A stretch of DNA of 64,000 bases, taken from the NCBI GenBank assembly GCA_947588995.1, contig CANPZI010000001.1:202673-266672 (forward strand), read 5' to 3'. Positions 44,378 through 53,500 of this stretch are shown here, piece by piece. Numbering within the stretch: the first letter of the stretch is position 1; each line of letters opens with the position of its first letter. Source of the DNA: an uncultured Lachnospiraceae bacterium. GTDB taxonomy: Bacteria; Bacillota; Clostridia; Lachnospirales; Lachnospiraceae. The translations under genes were made by a program, and so were the position numbers. The notes under the pieces are model-generated. The model was not told the DNA's origin and searched no databases. It worked only from the letters and a program-made list of their open reading frames with translations.

Positions 44378-44996
44378 GCTCAGCCTGCTCCCTGCGATAC
44401 ACATCAAAATCCGCCACAACCTGATCCGCCCCCGACAGGGTATCGGCATGCCGCAATACCTTGCCGGCCGTCATGGCGATAATCTTCAGATCCATACGAA
44501 AAGACAGATGTCTGACATACTCCAGATCATAGGCGAATCTGTCCTCCCAGCCCAGCGCATTGCGGCCGTTTACCTGCGCCAGTCCCGTGAGCCCCGGACG
44601 CACGTCATGCCTGTGCCTCTCCTCTTCCGTATACCACGGAAGATATCTGAGCAGAAGCGGCCTTGGCCCGACCAGACTCATATCGCCCTTTAAGATATTC
44701 CAGAGTTCCGGCAGTTCATCCAGGCTCGTCGCCCGAAGAAGCCTGCCAAAGCGCGGGAGACGCTCCTCGTCCGGTTTCAGCTCCCCGTTTTCGTCCCGCT
44801 CGTCCGTCATGGTGCGGAATTTGCAGAGCAGAAATATCTTCCCGTCTTTCCCGGGCCGCTGCTGCCTGAAAAGCACCGGGCTCCCCAGTCTGAGCCTGAC
44901 AAGCGCCGCCAGGAACAGATAGAGCGGCGAAAGGATAATCAGCCCGCACAGGGATATGACGATATCCATAAACCGCTTGATACAGTTTCGATACAT
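44355..44996 (-). CDS. Short phosphoglycosyltransferase (PglC-like)
   Basis: 213-residue monotopic enzyme that would move a phospho-sugar from a UDP-sugar to undecaprenyl phosphate. Seen: one N-terminal re-entrant hydrophobic helix with the SPL break at 23-25, KFRTM at 59-63, the catalytic Asp93-Glu94 in DELPELWN, VGPRP at 109-113 and PGLTGLAQVNGRN. It lacks the extra membrane segments of the long enzyme at 3912-5324. PglE- and PglF-like genes directly upstream make an amino- or diamino-trideoxy sugar the likely substrate, as with PglC of Campylobacter. Overlaps the PLP-enzyme gene by 23 bases. Confidence 0.92.
   Translation of the reverse strand: MYRNCIKRFMDIVISLCGLIILSPLYLFLAALVRLRLGSPVLFRQQRPGKDGKIFLLCKFRTMTDERDENGELKPDEERLPRFGRLLRATSLDELPELWNILKGDMSLVGPRPLLLRYLPWYTEEERHRHDVRPGLTGLAQVNGRNALGWEDRFAYDLEYVRHLSFRMDLKIIAMTAGKVLRHADTLSGADQVVADFDVYRREQAEREKDRTL
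44384..44392 (-). promoter_or_regulatory. Ribosome binding site deciding the GTG start at 44377
   Basis: GGGAGCAGG on the minus strand, six bases before GTG 44377 and inside the end of the PglC-like gene. In-frame ATGs further upstream (44404, 44449) lack such a site. Confidence 0.55.
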
Positions 44997-45043
44997 GTAT
45001 TCTCCTCCGTCGTCCGTCTTGCGGGCAAGCCCGTTCTATCGCT

Positions 45044-46177
45044 CTATCGGCCGAAACAGCTCCGCACCGTGCCGATAATCAGTTCCATGTCCTCGGGCGT
45101 GTTCTTGATGTCGCTCGGCAGGCACAGCCCGCGCTCAAAAATATCCGCCCCCACGCTGCTGCCGTCGGCATTGTGCGGAATAAAGTCATAGGGGGCAAAT
45201 ACCGGCTGCAGGTGCATCGGCTTCCAGATTGGCCTCGTCTCCGCGTTCACTCCCTCCAGCGTGTCCATCACCATATCAGGTGTTATTTTACTTCCTTTCG
45301 CGATTGTCATGCAGGAGAGCCAGCAGTTGGCGTCCCCATCCGGATTCAGCGGATTCATCGCAATCTCCGGAATATCCGCAAACGCGTCCCGATACTGCGC
45401 ATAGATCTCTTTTTTGCGCGTCTTGTGCTCCTCCAGGTGTATGAGCTGCCCTCTGCCGATTCCCGCCGTGACATTGCTCATACGATAGTTATAGCCGATC
45501 TGGGAGTGCTGATAATGTCTTGCAGGATCTCTTGCCTGTGTTGCAAGAAAAGTTGCACGCTTCGTCGCCTCCTCCTCCCGCGACACAAACATGCCGCCGC
45601 CGGAGGTCGTGATGATCTTATTGCCGTTAAAGGAATAGATGCCGTATTTCCCGTAAGTACCGGTGTGTCTGCCCCTGTAGGTGCTGCCCAGCGATTCCGC
45701 CGCATCCTCGATGAGCGGTACGCCGTGCGCCTCACAGACCGCCATGATCTCATCCAGCTTCGCCGGCGTCCCGTACAGATGTACGCAGATCACCGCTTTC
45801 GGATGCGGATATTTCACAAAAGCCCTCTCTAACGCCTCCGGAGACATATTCCAAGTATCGGGCTCCGCGTCGATAAATACCGGCGTCGCATCCTCATAGA
45901 CAATCGGATTGCAGGTGGCGGAAAACGTGAAATCCGACACGAATACAACGTCCCCTCTGCCGACACCCAAAAGTTTTAAAGACAAGTGGATCGCCGCCGT
46001 ACCTGAACTGAGCGCCGCGGCGTGCCCGCAGCCCGTATACGCCGCCATCTCTTTCTCAAACGCATTCACATTCGGCCCTAACGGCGCCACCCAGTTTGTG
46101 TCGAATGCCTCCTGCACAAATCTCTGCTCGTCGCCGTGCATTGTCGGGGACGAGAGATAGATTCTCTTTCTCTCCAT
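45044..46177 (-). CDS. DegT/DnrJ/EryC1 aminotransferase (PglE-like)
   Basis: 377-residue PLP enzyme that would put an amino group at C4 of a UDP-4-keto-6-deoxy sugar, using glutamate. Seen: IYLSSPTMHGDE at the N-terminus, LSSGTAAIHLSL at 57-68, FIDAEPDTWNM at 101-111, EDAAESLGS at 157-165, and PLP-lysine Lys187 in SFNGNKIITTSGGG. The motifs and length fit PglE and related UDP-aminotransferases better than the dTDP-sugar enzyme at 55961-57094. It lies between the 4,6-dehydratase and phosphoglycosyltransferase genes, giving the order of the bacillosamine pathway. A PglD acetyltransferase is not seen next to it. Confidence 0.9.
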   Translation of the reverse strand: MERKRIYLSSPTMHGDEQRFVQEAFDTNWVAPLGPNVNAFEKEMAAYTGCGHAAALSSGTAAIHLSLKLLGVGRGDVVFVSDFTFSATCNPIVYEDATPVFIDAEPDTWNMSPEALERAFVKYPHPKAVICVHLYGTPAKLDEIMAVCEAHGVPLIEDAAESLGSTYRGRHTGTYGKYGIYSFNGNKIITTSGGGMFVSREEEATKRATFLATQARDPARHYQHSQIGYNYRMSNVTAGIGRGQLIHLEEHKTRKKEIYAQYRDAFADIPEIAMNPLNPDGDANCWLSCMTIAKGSKITPDMVMDTLEGVNAETRPIWKPMHLQPVFAPYDFIPHNADGSSVGADIFERGLCLPSDIKNTPEDMELIIGTVRSCFGR

Positions 46178-46218
46178 CAGCTTTCTGCCTCTTTTCCGTT
46201 ATTTGCCGACCGGCCAGC

Positions 46219-48099
46219 TCACGGCTCCTCCTCGAAACTGCTGTGGTAAGTCGGCACAATTTTTTTGATCAGGGGACGAATGTCCGAATTTTCGATCTGG
46301 CACTCGTCTTTCAGCTCTTTCAGCTGGGCAAAGAATACATGCTCGTCCAGCTCGATCGGCTTCCCGATGTGGATCAGCCTGTTGGCCGTATCCTTCATCC
46401 CCTCCTCGTCCATCAGGAGCTCCTCATACAGCTTCTCTCCCGGGCGCAGTCCGGTAAACTCAATCTTGATATCCTCTCCCACGCGGTAACCCGACAGCTT
46501 GATCAGATTCTCCGCCAAATCCAGGATCCGGACCGGCTCTCCCATATCCAGCACGAATATCTCGCCGCCCCTGGCATAGGCGCCGGCCTGCAGCACCAGG
46601 GACACCGCCTCGGGTATCGTCATGAAATAACGCATGATATCCGGATGGGTCACCGTCACCGGTCCGCCCGCCTCAATCTGCTTGCGGAACAGCGGGATCA
46701 CGCTGCCGTTGCTGCCCAGCACATTGCCGAAACGGACCGCCACAAACTCCGTATCGTAATGCTTGTCAAATGTCTGGATAATCATCTCGCAGATCCGCTT
46801 GCTGGCGCCCATGATATTGGTAGGGTTCACCGCCTTGTCCGTGGAAATCATCACAAAGCGCTGCACGCCGCTCATCGCCGCCGCCTGCGCGGTCTTGAAC
46901 GTGCCGAAGACATTGTTCTTGATCGCCTCGGTGGGGCTGTCCTCCATCAGCGGCACATGTTTGTGCGCCGCCGCATGATAAACGATGTTCGGATGATATT
47001 TCTCAAAGATATAGTTCATGCGGTTCGTGTTGCGCACGGAGGCGATCAGCACCACCAGATCCAGTTCCGGATATTGTGTTTTCAGTTCCTGCTGAACATC
47101 GTAGACCGCATTCTCATAGATGTCCACAATCACAAGCTGTCTGGGCCTGTGCGAAGCGATCTGCCTGCACAGCTCACTGCCGATGGAGCCGCCGCCGCCG
47201 GTGACAAGCACCACTTTGCCCTGTACATACCCCAGGATGGAGTCCATATCCACGCTGATCGGCTCGCGCCCCAGAAGATCTTCCACCTCCACATCACGCA
47301 GCTTGCTGACATTGACCTCCCCATTCACCAGCTGATACATCCCCGGCAGGGAGCGCAGCTTACAGTTCGTATCCTTGCAGATCTCCAGAATATTCTTAAT
47401 CTCGGCCCTGCTCGCGGACGGCATCGCCACAATAATCTCGTCTACGCCGTAGACATCGACGCACTCCACAATCTTGTCGCGGCCGCCGACCACCTTGATG
47501 CCCTGGATATATCTGCCCCATTTGCCCTTGTCGTCGTCGATAATACACTTGATTACCATCGTGGAGAAATTGCTGTTTACGATCTCCTTGATAATGAGAT
47601 TGGCCGCCTCACCCGCGCCGATCACCATGACGGAAATCAGGTTTTTCTTGTTCTGCTGCTTGTGCTTCAGACCTCTGAAAAACCGATACGAAAAGCGGCT
47701 GGCAAAAATACAGGTGATCAGAAGAAACATATACAAAAGGTAATAACTCTTCGGCACCGCCTGAGAGCTCACCTTAAAAAACTGCAGGCCAATGCTGTTG
47801 ATCAGCGTGGACAGGACGCAGGAGATAACGATATTCTGCAGCTCCGTCTCACCCGCGTACGCCCACAGGCTGCTGTAGAGCCGAAACAGATAAAAAATCA
47901 GCAGTGTCACCACGACGTTGACCGGCATAAACTGCTCGATCGGGCGTATAAAGTGTTCCGGTATCGTGTTTACCGCGAACTCGTAGCGCACCAGAAGCGC
48001 CAGATAGCTGGCCAGTATCACGCTGATGATATCGTATATGATCAGGCATGTCCTTCGATAAAATATTTTTACGTTAAAAGGTTTTCTCTTCTTGTCCAT
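46219..48099 (-). CDS. UDP-GlcNAc 4,6-dehydratase, membrane-bound (PglF/CapD-like)
   Basis: 626-residue membrane enzyme that would convert UDP-GlcNAc to its 4-keto-6-deoxy form. Seen: four N-terminal membrane segments (about 18-36, 58-74, 88-106, 118-135), a CoA-binding-like Rossmann domain (about 154-260) with VIGAGEAA, then the catalytic SDR domain with VTGGGGSIGSEL at 299-310, HAAAHKHVPLMEDSP, and ISTDKAVNPTNIMGASKR, the altered catalytic region of the PglF/WbpM group. Length and order match that group closely. First enzyme of the PglF-PglE-PglC set, reading in the direction of transcription. Confidence 0.93.
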   Translation of the reverse strand: MDKKRKPFNVKIFYRRTCLIIYDIISVILASYLALLVRYEFAVNTIPEHFIRPIEQFMPVNVVVTLLIFYLFRLYSSLWAYAGETELQNIVISCVLSTLINSIGLQFFKVSSQAVPKSYYLLYMFLLITCIFASRFSYRFFRGLKHKQQNKKNLISVMVIGAGEAANLIIKEIVNSNFSTMVIKCIIDDDKGKWGRYIQGIKVVGGRDKIVECVDVYGVDEIIVAMPSASRAEIKNILEICKDTNCKLRSLPGMYQLVNGEVNVSKLRDVEVEDLLGREPISVDMDSILGYVQGKVVLVTGGGGSIGSELCRQIASHRPRQLVIVDIYENAVYDVQQELKTQYPELDLVVLIASVRNTNRMNYIFEKYHPNIVYHAAAHKHVPLMEDSPTEAIKNNVFGTFKTAQAAAMSGVQRFVMISTDKAVNPTNIMGASKRICEMIIQTFDKHYDTEFVAVRFGNVLGSNGSVIPLFRKQIEAGGPVTVTHPDIMRYFMTIPEAVSLVLQAGAYARGGEIFVLDMGEPVRILDLAENLIKLSGYRVGEDIKIEFTGLRPGEKLYEELLMDEEGMKDTANRLIHIGKPIELDEHVFFAQLKELKDECQIENSDIRPLIKKIVPTYHSSFEEEP

Positions 48100-48108
48100 A
48101 TCCGATTC

Positions 48109-50604
48109 CTATGCCTTCTTCGGTCTGTCAATCAAAAGCGGCGCGATCGCCAGCAGCAGAGCGCAGGCGATAAAATTGCAGGGGTGAAATACCCACTCCG
48201 TCAGCCCCGACACGGCGAAGACAAGCAGGATGGCAAACGGCAGCGCCGCACATATCCGATCCCCTCTATGCCCGCGATAGTACAGAAACGACTGTATCAG
48301 CGTGCCCGCGCCGAGAATGAGGAAAGCGATGCCGACACAGATACCATGGTCATAGGCCACCTGAAGATAAATATTATGCGCGTGGGCGATAAAATTCCCG
48401 TTCGGCTCCATGATCCCCATATCGTCATGGCCGACCTTGTTCAGATTGCGGTAATAGAGTCTGAATATATTCAGTCTGCCGTTGGTGCCGGCTGCCTCAT
48501 CATCAATCGTCTCTTCCTGTGCCGGCGCTTCCACCGGCACATCCTGCGCCGAAGCGAGCAGGATCTCCTCCGTATCGGCGAGATACAGGCCGTCTTTCAT
48601 CTGATCGCCCGCATCGCTGACCATATAGACCGCCCGCAGGCTCTCCTCCTCCGGGATCCCCAGTATCTTCATCTGAAATACCTGAATAAAGCGCTGGATC
48701 GTGATATAGTAATAGGAATCCATGTCCCTGCCGTGTACAATCACGGTGGGAAGTTCCTCTATCTCATGCAGGATCGGCCTGGCGACGACGGCAGGCAGGA
48801 TCCGCTGCGCCGTAAAAGTAATCGGGAAGCACACAAGCAGCGCAAGCAGCATCATGCCGATACTGTGCGCCATGCTGCGCCATCTGTGCTGCAGAGAGAA
48901 GCATACCACGGGCACTACGATTACCGCCACGACCAGAACCGCCAGATATCCCGTTCTGGACAGCGTGAACACCAGATAGGCAGACGAAACGCCGAGCAGG
49001 AACAATTCCCTGTACACGGCCCTGAGGCGCGGACACCTGCTGTACGCATCCAGGAATTTGACCAGCGCCGCACACACCACCAGCGCCAGATAAACACCTG
49101 TCACCGTGACGGTGTGGAAGATGAAAGGATAGCGATAATACTGGAAAAACATGTACGGCCTGTGAAGCAGACAGTATATCGCTGTCGCCCCGAAGTGAAG
49201 CAGTATGCCGTTACCTATATTCCTGAGCAGCATTGCCTTTTTATCCCACGCCGCCATATTCAGATAGAAGAGGCCAAACGAACACACCAGATAAATCGGC
49301 CATCCCCTCGTATTGCGGCGCCATATGATCAGCGCGAAAAATGCCGCCGTGAGGAGAGTATACCAGACAGAGATATCCCTGATCTGCCTCCGCACGAGAA
49401 AGCGCACCGTGCCGATGACGACAAATCCCGCAAGAACCGCCGCCCACACAGTGAGCTTCAGGGCGAGAATCTCTAATTCTTCCGGATCTTCCAGCTTCGC
49501 CGCCGTCGCCGTATAGTACCGGCATCCCAAGATCGCAGCCGCAGCCGCGTACAGAAGATTGACGACGTTAAAAATATCCCTGCCCTTGTAAGTCACAATC
49601 ACCGCCAGCGCAAAAAAGATCAGCATCTGCCGATACGCCACGGTATGATGGAGTTCAAACATCGCGTTCAAATAGTTGCAGCAAGCCCAGATCATACCCG
49701 CAAAGAGAGCCGACTGCAGATAATTCTGCCATTCTCCGGCGAGGATATCCCAGACCGTTCTGTCCGATGCACAGCCTGTCCGCCTGTGGTTGACGGCATA
49801 CCAAAGCACCGCCGCCGCCAGAAGCACGCTCGCCTCATAGAACAGAATGCACACCGTGTTGGTCGTAAATAACCGGCAGGGCCAGATGGCGATAAAAGCC
49901 GTAAGAGCGCCGACGACAATCAGCGGATTGCAGACTGCTTTCACGGTCTGCTCCACCGTGACCAGAACATTCTTCTGAGGCCTTTTTCTGTAGTAGCGGC
50001 CCGTCAGATAAGTGACGGCAGCGCCCACAAACAGCAGGAGCGCATCACAGACGAGCGTCCTGCCCTTGCGCAGCGGCATCTCATACTCATAAGAGGCCAT
50101 GATGCAGTGTTCCGTATCCTCGACACTGCCATGGAGGAGTGTCCCGATATATATATTGCCCGCATCCGCCGTATTTTCATACGCGGCGCGGAAAGGTTTC
50201 TCCACTCCCTGTATCAGGAAATAATACTCCCGTCCCACCTCCGTATCCATATTGACCTGCACGGTGCAATAGCCGGGCATCTCTTTCATATCTTTCGTGT
50301 CAATGACCTGCTGCATGATAATGTTCATCTGCCTGTCATACAACACAAAATTAAACTGCCCCCCGATCTCCCCTTCGGTAAAGCAGATATCGATATTTTT
50401 CAGTCTGTCGTACTGTGCGATGAACATCTGCCGGACCGTATAGTCCGCCGTGATCCATTCGGATTTGGCAGCCGCCTTCCCGCTGCCCGCGGAGACTACG
50501 GTTTCTTTCACCAGGCGAAGCGGCCACAACGCCAGCACCGCACATATGATCATGATCCAGACGGTCTTGCAGATCGCCTGTCTCCTGTATAGTATCTTAT
50601 CCAT
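48109..50604 (-). CDS. Large O-antigen ligase/polymerase-like membrane protein
   Basis: 831-residue membrane protein, about twice the size of a usual Wzy. Seen: an N-terminal anchor (about 14-30), an outside domain of mainly beta character up to about residue 180, then about twelve or more hydrophobic segments. In the later part, SSAYLVFTLSRTGYLAVLV and AHAHNIYLQVAYDHGICVGIAFL match the SRTG and HxHN-type motifs of the O-antigen ligase family (Wzy_C). A long outside loop around 600-720 precedes the HAHN motif. It follows a strong promoter candidate and precedes the PglF-like gene, so it probably polymerises or ligates the unit begun by the PglC-like enzyme. Confidence 0.82.
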   Translation of the reverse strand: MDKILYRRQAICKTVWIMIICAVLALWPLRLVKETVVSAGSGKAAAKSEWITADYTVRQMFIAQYDRLKNIDICFTEGEIGGQFNFVLYDRQMNIIMQQVIDTKDMKEMPGYCTVQVNMDTEVGREYYFLIQGVEKPFRAAYENTADAGNIYIGTLLHGSVEDTEHCIMASYEYEMPLRKGRTLVCDALLLFVGAAVTYLTGRYYRKRPQKNVLVTVEQTVKAVCNPLIVVGALTAFIAIWPCRLFTTNTVCILFYEASVLLAAAVLWYAVNHRRTGCASDRTVWDILAGEWQNYLQSALFAGMIWACCNYLNAMFELHHTVAYRQMLIFFALAVIVTYKGRDIFNVVNLLYAAAAAILGCRYYTATAAKLEDPEELEILALKLTVWAAVLAGFVVIGTVRFLVRRQIRDISVWYTLLTAAFFALIIWRRNTRGWPIYLVCSFGLFYLNMAAWDKKAMLLRNIGNGILLHFGATAIYCLLHRPYMFFQYYRYPFIFHTVTVTGVYLALVVCAALVKFLDAYSRCPRLRAVYRELFLLGVSSAYLVFTLSRTGYLAVLVVAVIVVPVVCFSLQHRWRSMAHSIGMMLLALLVCFPITFTAQRILPAVVARPILHEIEELPTVIVHGRDMDSYYYITIQRFIQVFQMKILGIPEEESLRAVYMVSDAGDQMKDGLYLADTEEILLASAQDVPVEAPAQEETIDDEAAGTNGRLNIFRLYYRNLNKVGHDDMGIMEPNGNFIAHAHNIYLQVAYDHGICVGIAFLILGAGTLIQSFLYYRGHRGDRICAALPFAILLVFAVSGLTEWVFHPCNFIACALLLAIAPLLIDRPKKA

Positions 50605-50639
50605 TTCCCCACCTTGCCGGAAAAATTCTTTTACAGCTT

Positions 50640-50668
50640 AGTATAGCACGTAAAGTCAAATTTTACAA
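50640..50668 (-). promoter_or_regulatory. Candidate sigma-A promoter before the O-antigen ligase-like gene
   Basis: Minus-strand TTGTAA (50668-50663), 17-base spacer, TATACT (50645-50640) with TGC just before it as an extended -10. It lies in an AT-rich part of the 113-base gap and gives a leader of about 30 bases containing AAGGTGGGG before ATG 50604. Best promoter candidate in the window. Confidence 0.65.
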
Positions 50669-50717
50669 ACTTTCCGCCGCGGCATCCCGGGACGGAAGAT
50701 ACAGCCTGCGTTTCTCC

Positions 50718-52529
50718 TCACAGCTCCTCGGCAAGCATCGCCGCAAACAGCGGCAGCCCAAACCAGAAGATCAGCACATAGCGCGGCAGATAGGTGGGAC
50801 CCAGCAGCACCGTCAGCCAGGTCAGCAGCACCATCAGATAAGGGATCACCAGATGATATTTCCTGCGGTAGAGCACATAGGTAAACACATAGGCAATTCC
50901 CCAGAAGATAGCTCCCGGCGAGTAGAGCATGGACCAGATCGGTATCTTCTCCTGGGAGATCTCCAGGGCCAGCTTCCTGTACGCCTCGTCCAGCCAGGGA
51001 ATCTTGCTGTCGCGATAGCCCGGCTCCTCCACCTCATAGCCAAAATAGGAACTGTCCTCATAAGTGAACGTGAACACCGTATTGCCGGCATAGACGTCGA
51101 TCACCGTGTCAGGATACCAGAAACCGTAGGAGTTCACCAGCCATGCGTTGAGGTAGGAGAGCGGTTTCTTCAGCCCGACGCGCAGCCACAGCCCTATATA
51201 CCTGGATCTGTCCGCCGCAAACGCCTCATTCCGAAACCGTATTTTAACGGGATCGGAAAGTTTCGGATTATACAGGGCAAGAGCCTCCTCCGGCAGAATC
51301 TCATGGAGCGCTTCAATATCTTCTTCGCTGAACACGTCCCTGTTAAATTTGTATGTTCTCGCGAGCTGCTGAATCGGCACCGTGAGCAGTTCCTGGCTCT
51401 CGCCGCCCTGTGCGTGCAGCGCGATTGTCAGCGTGCCGCTTATGAGAAAATAGGACGCAAAAGCCGCCGCCAGCAGCAGCGACACCTTTCTGATATGGCC
51501 GCGGTGACAGACAAGCAGCACCGGAACCATGAACGCAAAAGCGTAAGCGCCGTTCCTGCGAAACAGCATCATCGCCACGGCAAAAGCGACAAACAGAAAC
51601 ATTTTTCGCCCGGAGGAGAAAAATTTGTCCGCATCACTCCCCATGTCAAGGAGCACGAGCAGCAGCATAAGCAGCGCCACCGTAAAGAGCGTGTCCTTGG
51701 CAGAACAGAGCGTAAACATGACGACGACGGGAAAGAAAGCAAAATAGAGCAGCGAGAGGATGCGGATGCCCCTGGCGATCTTCTTTCGCCGCATAAAAGA
51801 AAGCAGGCAGGTAAATCCGCCCGACACAATCACCATCTGCACGAGTGTATAACAGGCGATACCCAGATTGTAGGAGTCCGTCGCTTTGTGTACGGCGCAC
51901 ACGATACCGCCGAGCAGCAGCACATGCGCCAGCGGATGATGCGTGTAAAACGTCCGGGACGCCACCTGCACCCACTCGTCCTGCGCGTCATAGACAAAGA
52001 ATCCCGGATAAACCGCGAGAAAAACGGGAATCCAGCACAGAAGCAGAAAACAGAAAGTCAGAAGATCAACATATCTGGCGGCTTTGGCCGGCGTATCGGG
52101 CAGCCGGATATGCTCCGCCAGCGCTTTCTTTTTCTCCTCAATCCCCGCCAGATAATCCCAGAATTTCCGTATCAGAATCGTAAAAAGACAGGTCAGGACC
52201 GGCAGGGATATCCACAGTCCGATATCCTTGAAGTTCACATTGCCCACCGCTTCCAGGCGGACGCCGAACAGCATCGCCGCGGTGAAGCAAAAGGAAAAAA
52301 GCGCGGCCAGCAGCCAGCCCCTCCTGTCATGCAGATCAATCGTCTGCAGCGACCGGCTGACCGCGTACAGGCACAGAAGCCACACAAAGACAGAAAAAAT
52401 GCTGTTGGTAAACCCCAGCATATTTTCCCTGAGATTCAATATCTGCGGGAAGCAGAGCGTCCCCGCCGTCGCGATGGCAAAGGCCGCCGTATTCAGTTTC
52501 AGTCTGATCTTAAATTCTCTGTCGCTCAT
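50718..52529 (-). CDS. DUF6020-like polytopic membrane protein, possible GT-C transferase
   Basis: 603-residue membrane protein with about twelve hydrophobic segments, paralogous to the protein at 31599-33341. Seen: VYPGFFVYDAQDEWVQ around 200, THHPLAHVLLLGG, CSAKDTLFTVAL, MLFRRNGAYAFAF and, in an outside loop, EALALYNPKLSDPVK followed by LWLRVGLKKPLSYLNA, which matches LWLRVGLRNPLQYLVA of the paralog. The acidic residues after the first segments suggest a GT-C fold using a polyprenyl-phosphate sugar. ATG at 52529 forms an ATGA overlap with the GtrB-like gene, which would make just such a donor. Family assignment is by resemblance. Confidence 0.74.
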   Translation of the reverse strand: MSDREFKIRLKLNTAAFAIATAGTLCFPQILNLRENMLGFTNSIFSVFVWLLCLYAVSRSLQTIDLHDRRGWLLAALFSFCFTAAMLFGVRLEAVGNVNFKDIGLWISLPVLTCLFTILIRKFWDYLAGIEEKKKALAEHIRLPDTPAKAARYVDLLTFCFLLLCWIPVFLAVYPGFFVYDAQDEWVQVASRTFYTHHPLAHVLLLGGIVCAVHKATDSYNLGIACYTLVQMVIVSGGFTCLLSFMRRKKIARGIRILSLLYFAFFPVVVMFTLCSAKDTLFTVALLMLLLVLLDMGSDADKFFSSGRKMFLFVAFAVAMMLFRRNGAYAFAFMVPVLLVCHRGHIRKVSLLLAAAFASYFLISGTLTIALHAQGGESQELLTVPIQQLARTYKFNRDVFSEEDIEALHEILPEEALALYNPKLSDPVKIRFRNEAFAADRSRYIGLWLRVGLKKPLSYLNAWLVNSYGFWYPDTVIDVYAGNTVFTFTYEDSSYFGYEVEEPGYRDSKIPWLDEAYRKLALEISQEKIPIWSMLYSPGAIFWGIAYVFTYVLYRRKYHLVIPYLMVLLTWLTVLLGPTYLPRYVLIFWFGLPLFAAMLAEEL

Positions 52530-53500
52530 GATTCTTTTGTCTGCTCCACAGTTGATGGCTCTGCGCCGAAATCCGTATTGACGCACTCTCTGACGACATA
52601 CTGCGGCGAATTGTTGAGCGAGATATAGATTCTGCCGATATATTCACCGACCAGTCCCAGCATCAGCATAACCATCCCGCCCAGAAAGGCGATCGCAGCC
52701 ATCAGCGCACTGTAGCCGACCGGCACGTTGGGATTCACGAATTTTTTGATCACCGTATAGACGCCGTACAAAAGTCCCACACAGGCTGTCAGCGTGCCGA
52801 CCGCCGTCGCCGCCCGCAGCGGCTTAATGCTGAACGCGGTGAAACCGTTGAACCACAGGGCAAGAAGCTTGCCCATCGTGTAGCCCGAAGTGCCGATCTC
52901 CCGCTCTCTGTGCGTCACATCCACATTGGTCACCCGCTTTGTCGTGCGCAGCACCAGGCCGATCACATAGGGGTAGGGATTCGTGTAGCGGATCATCTCA
53001 TCCACCACGAATCTGTTCGCGGCGAAATAGCTGGACAAGTACAGGTCTTTCGGCTTGCCCAGCATCACGCGCACCATAAGTTCATTGAGCCTGCTGCCGA
53101 AATTGCGGAATCCCGAATGTTTCTTCTGCGCGTACCGCGCATAGACCACATCATACCCCTCTTCAAGCTTTCCCAGCAGCCTGCCGGCCTCCGATGCCGG
53201 CGTCTGTCCGTCGTCGTCCAGGCACACCACGATATCGCCGCGGGCATGACGAAAGCCTGCCATGAGCGCCGCGTGCTGCCCAAAATTTTTCGCCAGACTG
53301 ATGCCGCAGATATCTTTCCGCCGTTCACACAGTCCCCGGATCACCTCGTAGGTATCGTCCGGCGAGCAGTCGTTCACCAGCACGATCTCGTAGGTATAGG
53401 CGCTCAGTCCGCCCATCGCCGCGTCGATCTCCTCCACCACCCCGCCGATCGTCTGCGCCGAACGGTAGCAGGGTATCACAAAACTCACCAGCTTACTCAT
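52526..53500 (-). CDS. Polyprenyl-phosphate glycosyltransferase, GtrB-like (GT2)
   Basis: 324-residue GT2 enzyme of the DPM1/GtrB group, which transfers a sugar from a nucleotide to undecaprenyl phosphate. Seen: VSFVIPCYRSAQTI at 5-18, VNDCSPDDT at about 42-50, LAKNFGQHAALMAGF, VCLDDDGQTP as the metal site, and two C-terminal membrane segments (about 225-250 and 262-290) followed by the typical GEYIGRIYISLNNSPQYVV. It is coupled by a 4-base overlap to the DUF6020-like gene. The start at 53500 is chosen for its ribosome site; it overlaps the GNAT gene by 8 bases. Confidence 0.92.
   Translation of the reverse strand: MSKLVSFVIPCYRSAQTIGGVVEEIDAAMGGLSAYTYEIVLVNDCSPDDTYEVIRGLCERRKDICGISLAKNFGQHAALMAGFRHARGDIVVCLDDDGQTPASEAGRLLGKLEEGYDVVYARYAQKKHSGFRNFGSRLNELMVRVMLGKPKDLYLSSYFAANRFVVDEMIRYTNPYPYVIGLVLRTTKRVTNVDVTHREREIGTSGYTMGKLLALWFNGFTAFSIKPLRAATAVGTLTACVGLLYGVYTVIKKFVNPNVPVGYSALMAAIAFLGGMVMLMLGLVGEYIGRIYISLNNSPQYVVRECVNTDFGAEPSTVEQTKES

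Noticed and set aside
46096..49476. Very long plus-strand open frame (about 1126 codons)
   Set aside because: It lies opposite the PglF-like gene and part of the polymerase-like gene, is rich in His, Arg and Gln with no recognisable domain, and arises because GC-rich codon use leaves few stops on the opposite strand.
50669..50717. GC-rich stretch after the DUF6020-like gene as a possible terminator
   Set aside because: Self-complementary bits (CCCGGG, CCGCGG) do not form one good stem, and no T-run follows.
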